Of a stretch of 5,643 bases of DNA, positions 1-5,599 are shown piece by piece. The DNA lies in contig JABIPV010000110.1 of NCBI GenBank assembly GCA_018699075.1, positions 1 to 5,643 on the forward strand, written 5' to 3'. A model generated the notes under the pieces. It saw only the letters and a list, made by a program, of their open reading frames with translations. It searched no databases and had not been told where the DNA came from. A program made the position numbers and the translations under genes. Origin of the DNA: Kordiimonadaceae bacterium. Lineage in GTDB: Bacteria > Pseudomonadota > Alphaproteobacteria > Sphingomonadales > Emcibacteraceae. Position 1 is the first letter of the stretch. Every line of letters starts with the position of its first letter.

Positions 1-76
1 AAAAATTAATTTAAGTTAAGTGAAGCTTATCCAATCATTTAAAAGATTTAAGTTGGCCAAAAAAACAATGATAGAG

Positions 77-102
77 TGTCTGCTTTCGACCCAAAGTAGA
101 CA
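77..102 (+). repeat. Intergenic palindromic repeat, copy 1
   Basis: An imperfect hairpin with arms TGTCTGCTTT (77-86) and AAAGTAGACA (93-102) around the loop CGACCC. All ten positions can pair if the one G-U at 82/97 is counted. It belongs to the same family as the elements near 1608, 1677, 2786 and 3642. The asymmetric loop gives the family a direction, and this copy reads in the plus direction. It lies about 50 bases upstream of the promoter-like element of the lipocalin gene. The outer pair is T-A here but C-G in the copy at 2786, a paired change that favours a conserved structure. Confidence 0.85.
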
Positions 103-131
103 TTTGATCATAAGTTTATTTGCTGGTTATC

Positions 132-160
132 TAATCCAATATTGTTTGGTGACGTATAAA
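132..160 (+). promoter_or_regulatory. ECF-sigma-like promoter candidate of the lipocalin gene
   Basis: TAATCC (132-137) is followed after 15 bases by CGTATAA (153-159). The second element starts 40 bases before the ATG at 193. A similar pair, AATCCA and CGTAAAG, lies before the SDR gene, and CGTATAA recurs before the epimerase-like gene. Split elements of this kind, with a CGTA-type -10, are typical of ECF-sigma promoters. From memory, the -35 of the RpoE/ChrR (ECF11) group is TGATCC, which differs here at one position. The TATAAA at 155-160 could instead be a sigma-70 -10, but no good TTGACA-like partner is visible at the right distance. This is inference from three short matches. Confidence 0.4.
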
Positions 161-192
161 GATTATATGTTAATTATTGGAAGCAGTTAGTT

Positions 193-732
193 ATGAAAAT
201 TATATGTCTTATGTTCGCGGCTATGGGAATTTCTGGTTGTGCTTCAAACGTTTCTAATTTTGCTAAATTGGAAACAGTGAAAAATGTGGACTTGAATAGA
301 TACACTGGAGATTGGTTTGAAATTGCACGCATTGATCATTGGTTTCAAAAAGGCTGCGTAAATAGTCAGGCTACTTATAACATTCGAAGTGATGGTGATA
401 TTGAAGTAATCAATAAGTGCAAAGTCGTCTCCGCGGATGGAAAAACTAAACAATCTATAGGTCGAGCGTGGGTTGTGGATCATAAAAACAATTCTAAACT
501 TAAAGTCCAATTCCCGTTAAGTGGTATAAAGTTGCCGTTTCTTGCCGGCGACTACTGGATCATTGAATTAGATGAAGATTATAAGTTTGTTATGATAGGC
601 GAGGAAAGTCGCGAATACCTATGGGTTTTAAGCCGTGATAAAATAATGCCTAAAAAAACTTTAGCATTATTGATAAACAAAGCAAAAACGAATGGTTTTC
701 CCGTTGATAAATTGATTTATCAAGGTTTTTAA
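193..732 (+). CDS. blc: Outer-membrane lipocalin lipoprotein (Blc family)
   Basis: A 179-residue bacterial lipocalin, close to the usual Blc length of about 177. Residues 1-16 form a lipoprotein signal peptide ending in the lipobox ISGC, so Cys16 should be lipidated after cleavage and the protein sent to the outer membrane. The first lipocalin block is YTGDWFEIARIDHWF (37-51) with the invariant Gly39-x-Trp41. Family-typical stretches follow: ATYNIRSDGDIEVINKC (60-76), and the C-terminal IGEESREYLWVLSR (135-148). Blc proteins bind fatty acids or lysophospholipids and are linked to membrane maintenance under stress; the ligand here is not known. Cys54 and Cys76 could form a disulfide in the periplasm. 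The start is supported by GGAAG nine bases upstream. The gene has its own leader with an ECF-like promoter candidate and is followed 109 bases later by the SDR gene in the same direction. I see no hairpin terminator after it. Confidence 0.93.
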   Translation: MKIICLMFAAMGISGCASNVSNFAKLETVKNVDLNRYTGDWFEIARIDHWFQKGCVNSQATYNIRSDGDIEVINKCKVVSADGKTKQSIGRAWVVDHKNNSKLKVQFPLSGIKLPFLAGDYWIIELDEDYKFVMIGEESREYLWVLSRDKIMPKKTLALLINKAKTNGFPVDKLIYQGF

Positions 733-783
733 GAACGATAATTTAAAAAAATATTCAAAAGTATTCATAAATGACCAAAATAA

Positions 784-812
784 GAATCCATTAGAACACA
801 TCAAGCGTAAAG
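784..812 (+). promoter_or_regulatory. ECF-sigma-like promoter candidate of the SDR gene
   Basis: GAATCC (784-789) is followed after 16 bases by CGTAAAG (806-812), 36 bases before the ATG at 842. AATCCA (785-790) matches the lipocalin leader exactly (133-138), and the position relative to the start codon is similar (40, 36 and 31 bases in the three genes). This suggests the SDR gene can be transcribed independently of the lipocalin gene. The motif is short and the region is very AT-rich, so chance similarity remains possible. Confidence 0.35.
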
Positions 813-841
813 AATACATCAACCCATTTAGGAATGTAAAT

Positions 842-1573
842 ATGCAAGATAATACTAAATTAAATATTGCTGTAATTGGAGCTTCAGGCGCGATTGGTAT
901 TGCGCTCATAAAGCAGTTGTCCGCGTTGTATGCAGGTGCAACTATTCATGCTTTTTCACGAAATGAACTTGGACCTAACGTTAAAAACACGATAAACTAC
1001 GTTATAGATTATGCGAATGAAGCCTCGATTGAGGAGGCGGCGTCAATTGCTTCAAAAGAAGCTGTTATTGATATGGTGATCGTTGCGACAGGTGTGTTAC
1101 ATGTTGATGGGATAATGCCCGAAAAAGCCTTACGAGAGTTGTCAGCTGAAAAATTCCGTTACTTATTTGAAGTAAATACTATTCTGCCGGCGCTTATTGC
1201 TAAGTATTTTCTTCCTAAACTTAACAGGGATAATCGGGCGGTATTTGCGGTATTATCAGCACGTGTTGGAAGTATATCTGACAATCAACTTGGTGGTTGG
1301 TATGCCTATCGTGCATCAAAGGCCGCCCTCAATATGATAATAAAGAACGCCGCTATCGAAATTGGTAGGCGTAACAAAAAGTCAATCATTGTGGGGCTGC
1401 ATCCCGGAACAGTAGACAGTAATTTATCTAAACCGTTTCAAGGAAATGTACCTGACGGCAAGCTCTTTAAAGCAGATTTTTCAGCTAATAATCTACTTAA
1501 AGTTTTGGAAAACCTAACACCTGAACATAGCGGTAGATGCTTTGCTTGGGATGGTCAGGAGATTGAACCTTAA
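842..1573 (+). CDS. Short-chain dehydrogenase/reductase, C-factor (CsgA)-like
   Basis: A 243-residue classical SDR with a single Rossmann domain, presumed cytoplasmic and NAD(P)-dependent. The cofactor loop is GASGAIG (13-19). ATG at 82-84 is the equivalent of the NAG motif, and Asn112 lies in the VNT segment. The catalytic Ser139 is in VLSAR, and Tyr156 and Lys160 form the YxxxK motif (YRASK). HPGTVDSNLSKPFQ (187-200) after the active site is typical of the subgroup often annotated as cell-cell signalling C-factor after Myxococcus CsgA. Most such proteins outside myxobacteria have no demonstrated signalling role and their substrate is unknown. The catalytic set is intact, so it should be an active oxidoreductase. 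The start is supported by AGGA eight bases before the ATG. Its neighbours, a lipocalin and a TIGR01777 protein, fit the light/oxidative-stress clusters in which this SDR subgroup often occurs. That link is recalled family context, not shown by the sequence. Confidence 0.92.
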   Translation: MQDNTKLNIAVIGASGAIGIALIKQLSALYAGATIHAFSRNELGPNVKNTINYVIDYANEASIEEAASIASKEAVIDMVIVATGVLHVDGIMPEKALRELSAEKFRYLFEVNTILPALIAKYFLPKLNRDNRAVFAVLSARVGSISDNQLGGWYAYRASKAALNMIIKNAAIEIGRRNKKSIIVGLHPGTVDSNLSKPFQGNVPDGKLFKADFSANNLLKVLENLTPEHSGRCFAWDGQEIEP

Positions 1574-1607
1574 ATGTAGCGTTTGTTAAAATTTTTAGAT
1601 CACCGAA

Positions 1608-1633
1608 CGTCTGTTTCTGACCGAAAGCAGACA
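1608..1633 (-). repeat. Intergenic palindromic repeat, copy 2 (inverted)
   Basis: Read on the minus strand this copy gives TGTCTGCTTT, the loop CGGTCA, then GAAACAGACG. It is therefore the same element as the other copies but in the opposite direction. On the plus strand the stem pairs 1609-1616 with 1625-1632, eight pairs including one G-U, so the structure is slightly decayed. It begins 34 bases after the SDR stop codon and faces copy 3, which starts 43 bases further on. Confidence 0.75.
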
Positions 1634-1676
1634 CTTAGAGGGGCTACAATAGCCGAATTTTAAGATTATGTTGAAT

Positions 1677-1704
1677 GACTTCTTTCGGCCAAAAACGGAT
1701 ACTC
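1677..1704 (+). repeat. Intergenic palindromic repeat, copy 3 (decayed)
   Basis: The core CTTTCGGCCAAAA (1682-1694) is identical to the copies at 2786 and 3642, and the flanks align with scattered differences (GACTT for GTCTG, ACGGATACTCA for GCGGACGCTCA). The changes break the outer stem, so sequence similarity persists although the hairpin is weak. It reads in the plus direction and forms a head-to-head pair with copy 2. The spacing to the downstream CGTATAA element is close to that of copy 1 in the lipocalin leader (82 versus 75 bases between aligned positions). Confidence 0.65.
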
Positions 1705-1742
1705 AGCAAATATTCGATACGTGTTTCATCGATTAACCATCT

Positions 1743-1766
1743 AAATCCTTTGTATGTACGTATAAA
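1743..1766 (+). promoter_or_regulatory. Promoter-like element of the epimerase-like gene
   Basis: ACGTATAAA (1758-1766) is a nine-base exact match to 152-160 in the lipocalin leader and starts 32 bases before the ATG at 1790. AAATCC lies upstream at 1743-1748, but the gap to CGTATAA is only 10 bases, five or six fewer than in the other two leaders. It may therefore not be a working -35. The flanking CTAAATCC resembles CTAATCC in the lipocalin leader, which may reflect shared ancestry of the two upstream regions with an indel. Confidence 0.3.
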
Positions 1767-1789
1767 TTAAAACCAAAAGGAAATTTAAG

Positions 1790-2719
1790 ATGAAAAATAC
1801 TGTGCAACCAAAAAAAACAATCCTCATTACAGGGGCGACCGGCCTGATTGGTAAAAGGCTGGTAAAAGATTATGCCCATAAAGGTTGGAAAGTTATTTGT
1901 TTGGTGCGAAATAAAAAGAAAGCCAAAAAAGAATTTGTTGGGTTAAGTATCACCATCGTTGTCGACCTCATGGAGCTGCCCCAAACTGTAATTATTAATG
2001 CGGTCGTTAATTTAGCAGGTATGCCCATTTCCAGTGGCCTTTGGACAAAAGCGCGAAAAGAAAAAATATTAAACAGCCGCCTTCACACAACCCGTCAAGT
2101 GATGGAATTACTAAAATACCTTAACAAAAAACCAGATATTATTATCCAGGGTTCTGCCTGTGGATATTATGGACATGGTGGGAATATAGAGCTAGATGAA
2201 ATAGCCCCCCCAACTGAAATATTCATGTCAACATTGTGCCAGAAGTGGGAAAAAGAATGTGAAGATCACCTTCCAGAAACCACACGCATGGTTTCCTTGC
2301 GTTTGGGCGTTGTATTAGCCCGAGATGCTAAAGCTTTTAAACAGTTAAAACTTCCTATGTCTCTTGGATTAGGGGCGGTGTTGGGGTCGGGTGATCAATA
2401 CTTCCCTTGGATACACATAGACGATGTCATATCTGCTATTGAGTTTGCAATTAATAATAAAAACTTATGTGGCGCTATCAACTTAGTGGTGCCTGAAGCT
2501 TTAAGCCAAAAGCAATTTTCACAAAAATTTGCGAAAGCCCTAAATCGTCCTTTATTTATAAGTGTGCCTGCTTTTGTTCTTCGTGCAGCCTTGGGAGAAT
2601 TGTCTGACTTATTTTTATTAGGCCAGCGTGCTATACCAGAAAAATTAGTAAACCACAATTTTGTGTTTCGTTATTCTAGTCTTAATAAGGCCTTAGACAA
2701 TTTAGTTTGTTTAAAATGA
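1790..2719 (+). CDS. TIGR01777 (YfcH-like) SDR-type epimerase family protein
   Basis: A 309-residue extended-SDR protein, the usual length for the TIGR01777/YfcH family of nucleotide-sugar-epimerase-like oxidoreductases. The N-terminal Rossmann loop is TGATGLIG (14-21). NLAGMPIS (74-81), then LWTKARKEKILNSRLHTT (84-101), is a family hallmark. SACGYYG (122-128) stands where most members have SA-I/V-GYYG, and LCQKWEKECE follows at 149-158. RLGVVLARD (171-179) and the conserved FPWIHIDDV (205-213) complete the NAD-binding domain. The C-terminal part from about 255 corresponds to the DUF1731 tail. No canonical YxxxK lysine follows the tyrosines, which is normal for this family, whose reaction and substrate are not established. 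AAGGA eight bases before the ATG supports the start. It has its own leader, 216 bases from the SDR gene, and converges with the yecA-like gene. Co-occurrence with lipocalin and C-factor-like SDR genes suggests a role in the same envelope or oxidative-stress response (inference). Confidence 0.93.
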   Translation: MKNTVQPKKTILITGATGLIGKRLVKDYAHKGWKVICLVRNKKKAKKEFVGLSITIVVDLMELPQTVIINAVVNLAGMPISSGLWTKARKEKILNSRLHTTRQVMELLKYLNKKPDIIIQGSACGYYGHGGNIELDEIAPPTEIFMSTLCQKWEKECEDHLPETTRMVSLRLGVVLARDAKAFKQLKLPMSLGLGAVLGSGDQYFPWIHIDDVISAIEFAINNKNLCGAINLVVPEALSQKQFSQKFAKALNRPLFISVPAFVLRAALGELSDLFLLGQRAIPEKLVNHNFVFRYSSLNKALDNLVCLK

Positions 2720-2785
2720 ATGCGCAAATTATACGAATATTCTATGAGGAACAAATTACGTAATAGTAAAACCGATAAAATTGAA

Positions 2786-2811
2786 CGTCTGCTTTCGGCC
2801 AAAAGCGGACG
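2786..2811 (+). repeat. Intergenic palindromic repeat, copy 4
   Basis: Arms CGTCTGCTTT (2786-2795) and AAAGCGGACG (2802-2811) surround the loop CGGCCA. All ten positions pair, with one U-G at 2790/2807. It sits alone in the 126-base gap between the convergent epimerase-like and yecA-like genes, 66 bases past one stop codon and 34 past the other. It is the only strong hairpin between the two ends, so it could help end or stabilise both transcripts. Neither side has the uninterrupted T-run of a standard intrinsic terminator, although the minus-strand side is T-rich (TTCAATTTTAT). Confidence 0.85.
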
Positions 2812-2845
2812 CTCAAACTTAGGCTACATTGAGTAACAGCCCACT

Positions 2846-3511
2846 TTAATGTAAACAGCATTTTTTGTATTTCTTTCCTGAGCCACACGGGCAAGGATCA
2901 TTTCGGCCTACAGAAGGGGTATTCTCATTAGCTGCAACATCAAAAGGCGATGATGTCATGCTCAATCGTGCATGATGCAATGTCGCTGTCACCAGAGGAA
3001 TTAATTCAGGTGCGGCTGCTTCTGTTGCTTGGTCATCTTCCAATGTTTGAGCGGTTGGGACATCTTTTACTATGTTATATAAGTGAATAAGTGTAAAAAA
3101 AGCATTTTGGGTAGCCTCATCTTTATCATCCTTATAAACTTCCCAACACTCTTTTCGTAGTTCAATAGCCCGCCAAAATCCTTCAATCCAAATTTCCCAA
3201 ATCAAACCATTTATTTCATCAACATAATAATGTGGGAGGTATTTACCTCGATCCAAGGCCGTTATGATAGAATTATAATGCCCCATAATAGCATCCATAA
3301 TTTTATTAGCTTGCTTATCATTTTCGAATAAAGGTTCTAAACCGCCAAATATTTCAGAAACCCATTCACTGGGTGGTATCATCTCTGGGCAAACAATAAT
3401 CCCTGCTAGGAACCCTTCAAGCTCAGCAAACATCATTGTGTCTTCACCAACAGTATTACCAGATAAATGCTGATCTAAGAATTTAGCGTGCTTTGACATT
3501 TTGGGTTTCAT
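2846..3511 (-). CDS. UPF0149 (YecA/YgfB) family protein with C-terminal SEC-C zinc motif
   Basis: A 221-residue protein, the same length as E. coli YecA. The helical UPF0149 domain covers about residues 20-150, with LEGFLAGI (31-38), PEMIPPSEW (42-50) and WEIWIEGFWRA (105-115). An Ala/Glu-rich linker (about 155-170) leads to the SEC-C motif DPCPCGSGKKYKKCC (205-219), with Cys207, Cys209, Cys218 and Cys219 as zinc ligands. The same motif at the end of SecA mediates ribosome and SecB contacts, and E. coli YecA has been linked to ribosomes. A role near translation or secretion is possible here but not shown. I chose the ATG at 3511 because GAAAG lies nine bases upstream. A TTG at 3517 would add two residues but sits too close to that site. 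The gene stands alone on the minus strand, converging with the epimerase-like gene and diverging from the TPR lipoprotein gene. Confidence 0.93.
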   Translation of the reverse strand: MKPKMSKHAKFLDQHLSGNTVGEDTMMFAELEGFLAGIIVCPEMIPPSEWVSEIFGGLEPLFENDKQANKIMDAIMGHYNSIITALDRGKYLPHYYVDEINGLIWEIWIEGFWRAIELRKECWEVYKDDKDEATQNAFFTLIHLYNIVKDVPTAQTLEDDQATEAAAPELIPLVTATLHHARLSMTSSPFDVAANENTPSVGRNDPCPCGSGKKYKKCCLH

Positions 3512-3602
3512 AGACAAAAACTTTCACAAGGCAAAATGCACCAACTAGTAGGACACTAAATTTTTTCATAATACTTTCCCGCCCTGTTTTTGGGGAGCTT
3601 AC

Positions 3603-3632
3603 ATTATATGAATTGAATGGTCAAAAAGACCA
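3603..3632 (-). promoter_or_regulatory. Candidate -10 and small dyad upstream of the yecA-like gene
   Basis: On the minus strand a perfect TATAAT reads from 3608 to 3603, placing a start of transcription roughly 85 bases before the ATG at 3511. No convincing -35 is visible 16-18 bases upstream (GTCTTT or GGTCTT at best). A perfect five-base inverted repeat, TGGTC / AAAAA / GACCA (3618-3632), lies where the -35 should be and could bind an activator or repressor. In an AT-rich leader a TATAAT can occur by chance. Confidence 0.3.
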
Positions 3633-3641
3633 CCCGCGAGA

Positions 3642-3665
3642 GTCTGCTTTCGGCCAAAAGCAGAC
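3642..3665 (+). repeat. Intergenic palindromic repeat, copy 5
   Basis: The cleanest copy: arms GTCTGCTTT (3642-3650) and AAAGCAGAC (3657-3665) pair perfectly over nine bases around the loop CGGCCA. The base after the stem and its neighbours (ATTCGG) match the minus-strand reading of copy 2 (GTTCGG), so the family's similarity extends past the palindrome on its 3' side. It lies between two divergent promoters, outside both genes. Confidence 0.88.
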
Positions 3666-3717
3666 ATTCGGACTGTGTACATATTTATTGGGGTTTGAAC
3701 CTTTTAATACTCATAGT

Positions 3718-3770
3718 TTGGGAAATAAGATCAAGCCTATTTATAATGCTATTATCAAATTAACTTGATC
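3718..3770 (+). promoter_or_regulatory. Upstream promoter candidate with overlapping inverted repeat
   Basis: TTGGGA (3718-3723) and TATAAT (3742-3747) are separated by 18 bases, a plausible sigma-70 pair for the TPR lipoprotein gene. A perfect seven-base inverted repeat, GATCAAG (3729-3735) and CTTGATC (3764-3770), encloses the -10, and a smaller dyad ATAAT / GCT / ATTAT (3743-3755) lies inside it. The arrangement could be an operator that blocks this promoter, or an RNA hairpin if transcription starts further upstream. No regulator can be named. Confidence 0.35.
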
Positions 3771-3778
3771 GAATTTCC

Positions 3779-3806
3779 TTGCGCTTAAACTAATTTTTCA
3801 TATAAT
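3779..3806 (+). promoter_or_regulatory. Proximal promoter candidate of the TPR lipoprotein gene
   Basis: TTGCGC (3779-3784) and a perfect TATAAT (3801-3806) are separated by 16 bases, giving a start near 3813 and a leader of about 84 bases. The -35 matches the consensus only in TTG. A short dyad, ATTGT (3805-3809) and ACAAT (3818-3822), overlaps the end of the -10 and the likely start site. This is the better placed of the two candidates for the gene at 3897. Confidence 0.4.
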
Positions 3807-3896
3807 TGTTTTATGTGACAATATATGTTTTATATGCAAAACAAACATCACTCTCTAATCATATTACACAGGTAACAATATAAAGGGTATTTAGAT

Positions 3897-5588
3897 ATGA
3901 ATAAAACATGGGTTTTTATGACATTCTGTTTCACAGCATTGGTCATGGGGTGTAGCAATAATAGCGAAGTTGAAGAAGTATCTGAGGAAGCTTCCGAGGA
4001 AATTTCTCAAGCCGCTGATGGTCCTAAATTTGATCTTCTGTCAACACCGGTAGGTGATGTTAATTTTCCAACCAGCTGTACCACAGAGGCAAGCCCCCTC
4101 GTAGAGCGCGGTGTAGCACTTATGCATAATATGATGTATCCGGAAGCCCAGTTTGCATTTTCAATGGCTGATGATGTGGATCCTAACTGTGCAATGTCAT
4201 ATTGGGGTCAGGCCATGGTTATGATCCATCCACTTTGGGGCGATGCGCTATCCGCAGAAGATTATGCACGTGGTCTTGAACTAACCAGAAGAGGTCAATC
4301 AATTGACGGCATCACAGAACGCGAACAAAACTTTTTAAAAACCACTGAAGCTTTTTACATGGAAAGCGCTGATCTAAACATGATCAACGGATTCGCCAAG
4401 ATGTCAGATGTTTGGCAAAATATATCTGATGAAATGCCAGAAGATATGGATGCAAAAGCCTTTAATGCGCTGTTTAAAGTTGCAATTTCAAAAAATGATA
4501 CTGAACGGCTAGAAGCAGGTCAAGTTGCTCTAGATATATTGAAAACCATGCCAAATCACCCAGGTGGACATCATTATGTTATCCACGCCTTTGATACTGC
4601 GGATCTCGCAAGTGGCGCGCTTGAAGTAGCGGATCATTATGGACAAATAACACCTAAAGTGCCTCATGCCTCCCATATGATGACACACACATATACACGT
4701 TTGGGGAAATGGGATAGTGCCATTGAATGGAATAACATCTCCGCCGGCACGGCACTTGAAATTTGTATTGATAATGGGGCCGTCAACTCACATTACCCTC
4801 ACGCAATGGATTATTTGGTCTTTGCTCATCTGCAAAAAGGTGACGACGAAGCCGCAGCAAAACTCGAGGAAGAATTATTTTCCCTTGATATTCAGGAATA
4901 TGAAAAAAGCGGACAACGTGCCATCGCGTATGCTTTCACAGCAGTTCCCGCTAGAAATTCATTAGAACGTAAAGATTGGCAAACTGCCATTACTCTTATG
5001 CCAAAATCACCTTCATATTTCCCATGGATAGATGCGGATAAGAGAGACATTGGCAACACATATTTCGCGCGCGCGTTAGGCTTCTCTCGCCTTGGCCGTC
5101 CTGATGAAGCAACTGCTGATATAGAGCTTCTAGCAGAAATGGCCGCAACATTGCCGCCTATGAATGGCCTTGAATATTACAGAATGAAAATTGAAAGCCA
5201 GCTACTTGGTGCGCGAGCATGGCAATATCTTGCCAATGGCGATACTGAAAATGCTCTTGCCTTAATGAAGCAAGCCTCCGAGCAAGAAGCAACCAGTAAA
5301 AATGCGCCGTCTAATCCTGGTGACATCTTACCTGCAGAAGAATTATTAGGTGATATGTATCTAAAACTTTCCCGTGTTGAGGAAGCACATGCCGCATACA
5401 AGCTATCATTAAAACGTTCCCCAGGACGTTATAACAGCATTTATGGCGTAGGTAATACTGCATATGAATTGGGTGATATGGAAACGGCAAAAAAATACTT
5501 TTCGCTTTTGATCGAAAATTCTGAAGGTGGAAATTCAAGTCGCGCTACGCTCGCAGATGCCCGCACTAAACTTGCTACACTTAATTAA
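3897..5588 (+). CDS. TPR-repeat lipoprotein with conserved histidine clusters
   Basis: A 563-residue protein of unknown function. Residues 1-19 are a lipoprotein signal ending in the lipobox VMGC. Cys19 is followed by Ser, consistent with export to the outer membrane. An acidic Glu/Ser-rich linker (about 23-37) tethers the folded part. The N-terminal helices contain ALMHNMMYPEAQFAF (74-88) and CAMSYWGQAMVMIHPLW (98-114), recognisable signatures of a widespread uncharacterised TPR family in proteobacteria and other phyla. Histidine-rich family motifs follow: HPGGHHYVIHAFD (221-233), HASHMMTHTYTRLGKW (257-272) and HYPHAMDYL (299-307). More ordinary TPR pairs appear near 390-415, 440-460, 480-505 and 515-540. 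Cys61 and Cys98 could form a disulfide. TPR superhelices usually bind proteins or peptides; the clustered histidines could also be a metal or haem site, which is speculative. AAAGGG nine bases before the ATG supports the start. A probable lipoprotein gene follows 11 bases after the stop codon. Confidence 0.9.
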   Translation: MNKTWVFMTFCFTALVMGCSNNSEVEEVSEEASEEISQAADGPKFDLLSTPVGDVNFPTSCTTEASPLVERGVALMHNMMYPEAQFAFSMADDVDPNCAMSYWGQAMVMIHPLWGDALSAEDYARGLELTRRGQSIDGITEREQNFLKTTEAFYMESADLNMINGFAKMSDVWQNISDEMPEDMDAKAFNALFKVAISKNDTERLEAGQVALDILKTMPNHPGGHHYVIHAFDTADLASGALEVADHYGQITPKVPHASHMMTHTYTRLGKWDSAIEWNNISAGTALEICIDNGAVNSHYPHAMDYLVFAHLQKGDDEAAAKLEEELFSLDIQEYEKSGQRAIAYAFTAVPARNSLERKDWQTAITLMPKSPSYFPWIDADKRDIGNTYFARALGFSRLGRPDEATADIELLAEMAATLPPMNGLEYYRMKIESQLLGARAWQYLANGDTENALALMKQASEQEATSKNAPSNPGDILPAEELLGDMYLKLSRVEEAHAAYKLSLKRSPGRYNSIYGVGNTAYELGDMETAKKYFSLLIENSEGGNSSRATLADARTKLATLN

Positions 5589-5599
5589 TTGGAAGCATC

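Larger units (their letters stand above)
3512..3896. other. Divergent intergenic region between the yecA-like and TPR lipoprotein genes
   Basis: This is the largest gene-free stretch in the window (385 bases). From left to right it holds the yecA leader with its candidate -10, the TGGTC/GACCA dyad, hairpin repeat copy 5, a GATCAAG/CTTGATC inverted repeat over one candidate promoter, a second candidate promoter, and the TPR gene's ribosome-binding site AAAGGG (3882-3887). I see no small open reading frame with convincing start and ribosome-binding signals, no tRNA, and no recognisable riboswitch. Confidence 0.7.

Noticed and set aside
1..76. Possible end of an upstream gene at the left edge
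   Set aside because: All three plus frames reach a stop within the first 20 bases, and the minus strand gives only very short frames, so no partial gene can be supported.
752..767. Direct repeat TATTCA x2 with 10-base spacing before the SDR promoter candidate
   Set aside because: It could suggest an activator site one helix turn apart, but six-base matches in such AT-rich DNA are expected by chance and no other leader shares it.
2786..2811. Repeat copy 4 as a classical bidirectional intrinsic terminator
   Set aside because: The hairpin is good but neither side has a continuous T-tract, and sister copies lie upstream of promoters where a terminator role would not fit.
3512..3517. TTG start extending the yecA-like protein by two residues
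   Set aside because: The ATG at 3511 has better spacing to GAAAG and gives 221 residues, the E. coli YecA length.
4717..4965. 82-codon plus-strand open frame inside the TPR gene
   Set aside because: It lies wholly within a well-supported coding region in another frame and has no recognisable product.
5177..5538. Minus-strand open frames of about 75 codons opposite the end of the TPR gene
   Set aside because: They are antisense shadows of the TPR coding sequence; I see no family similarity in their translations.
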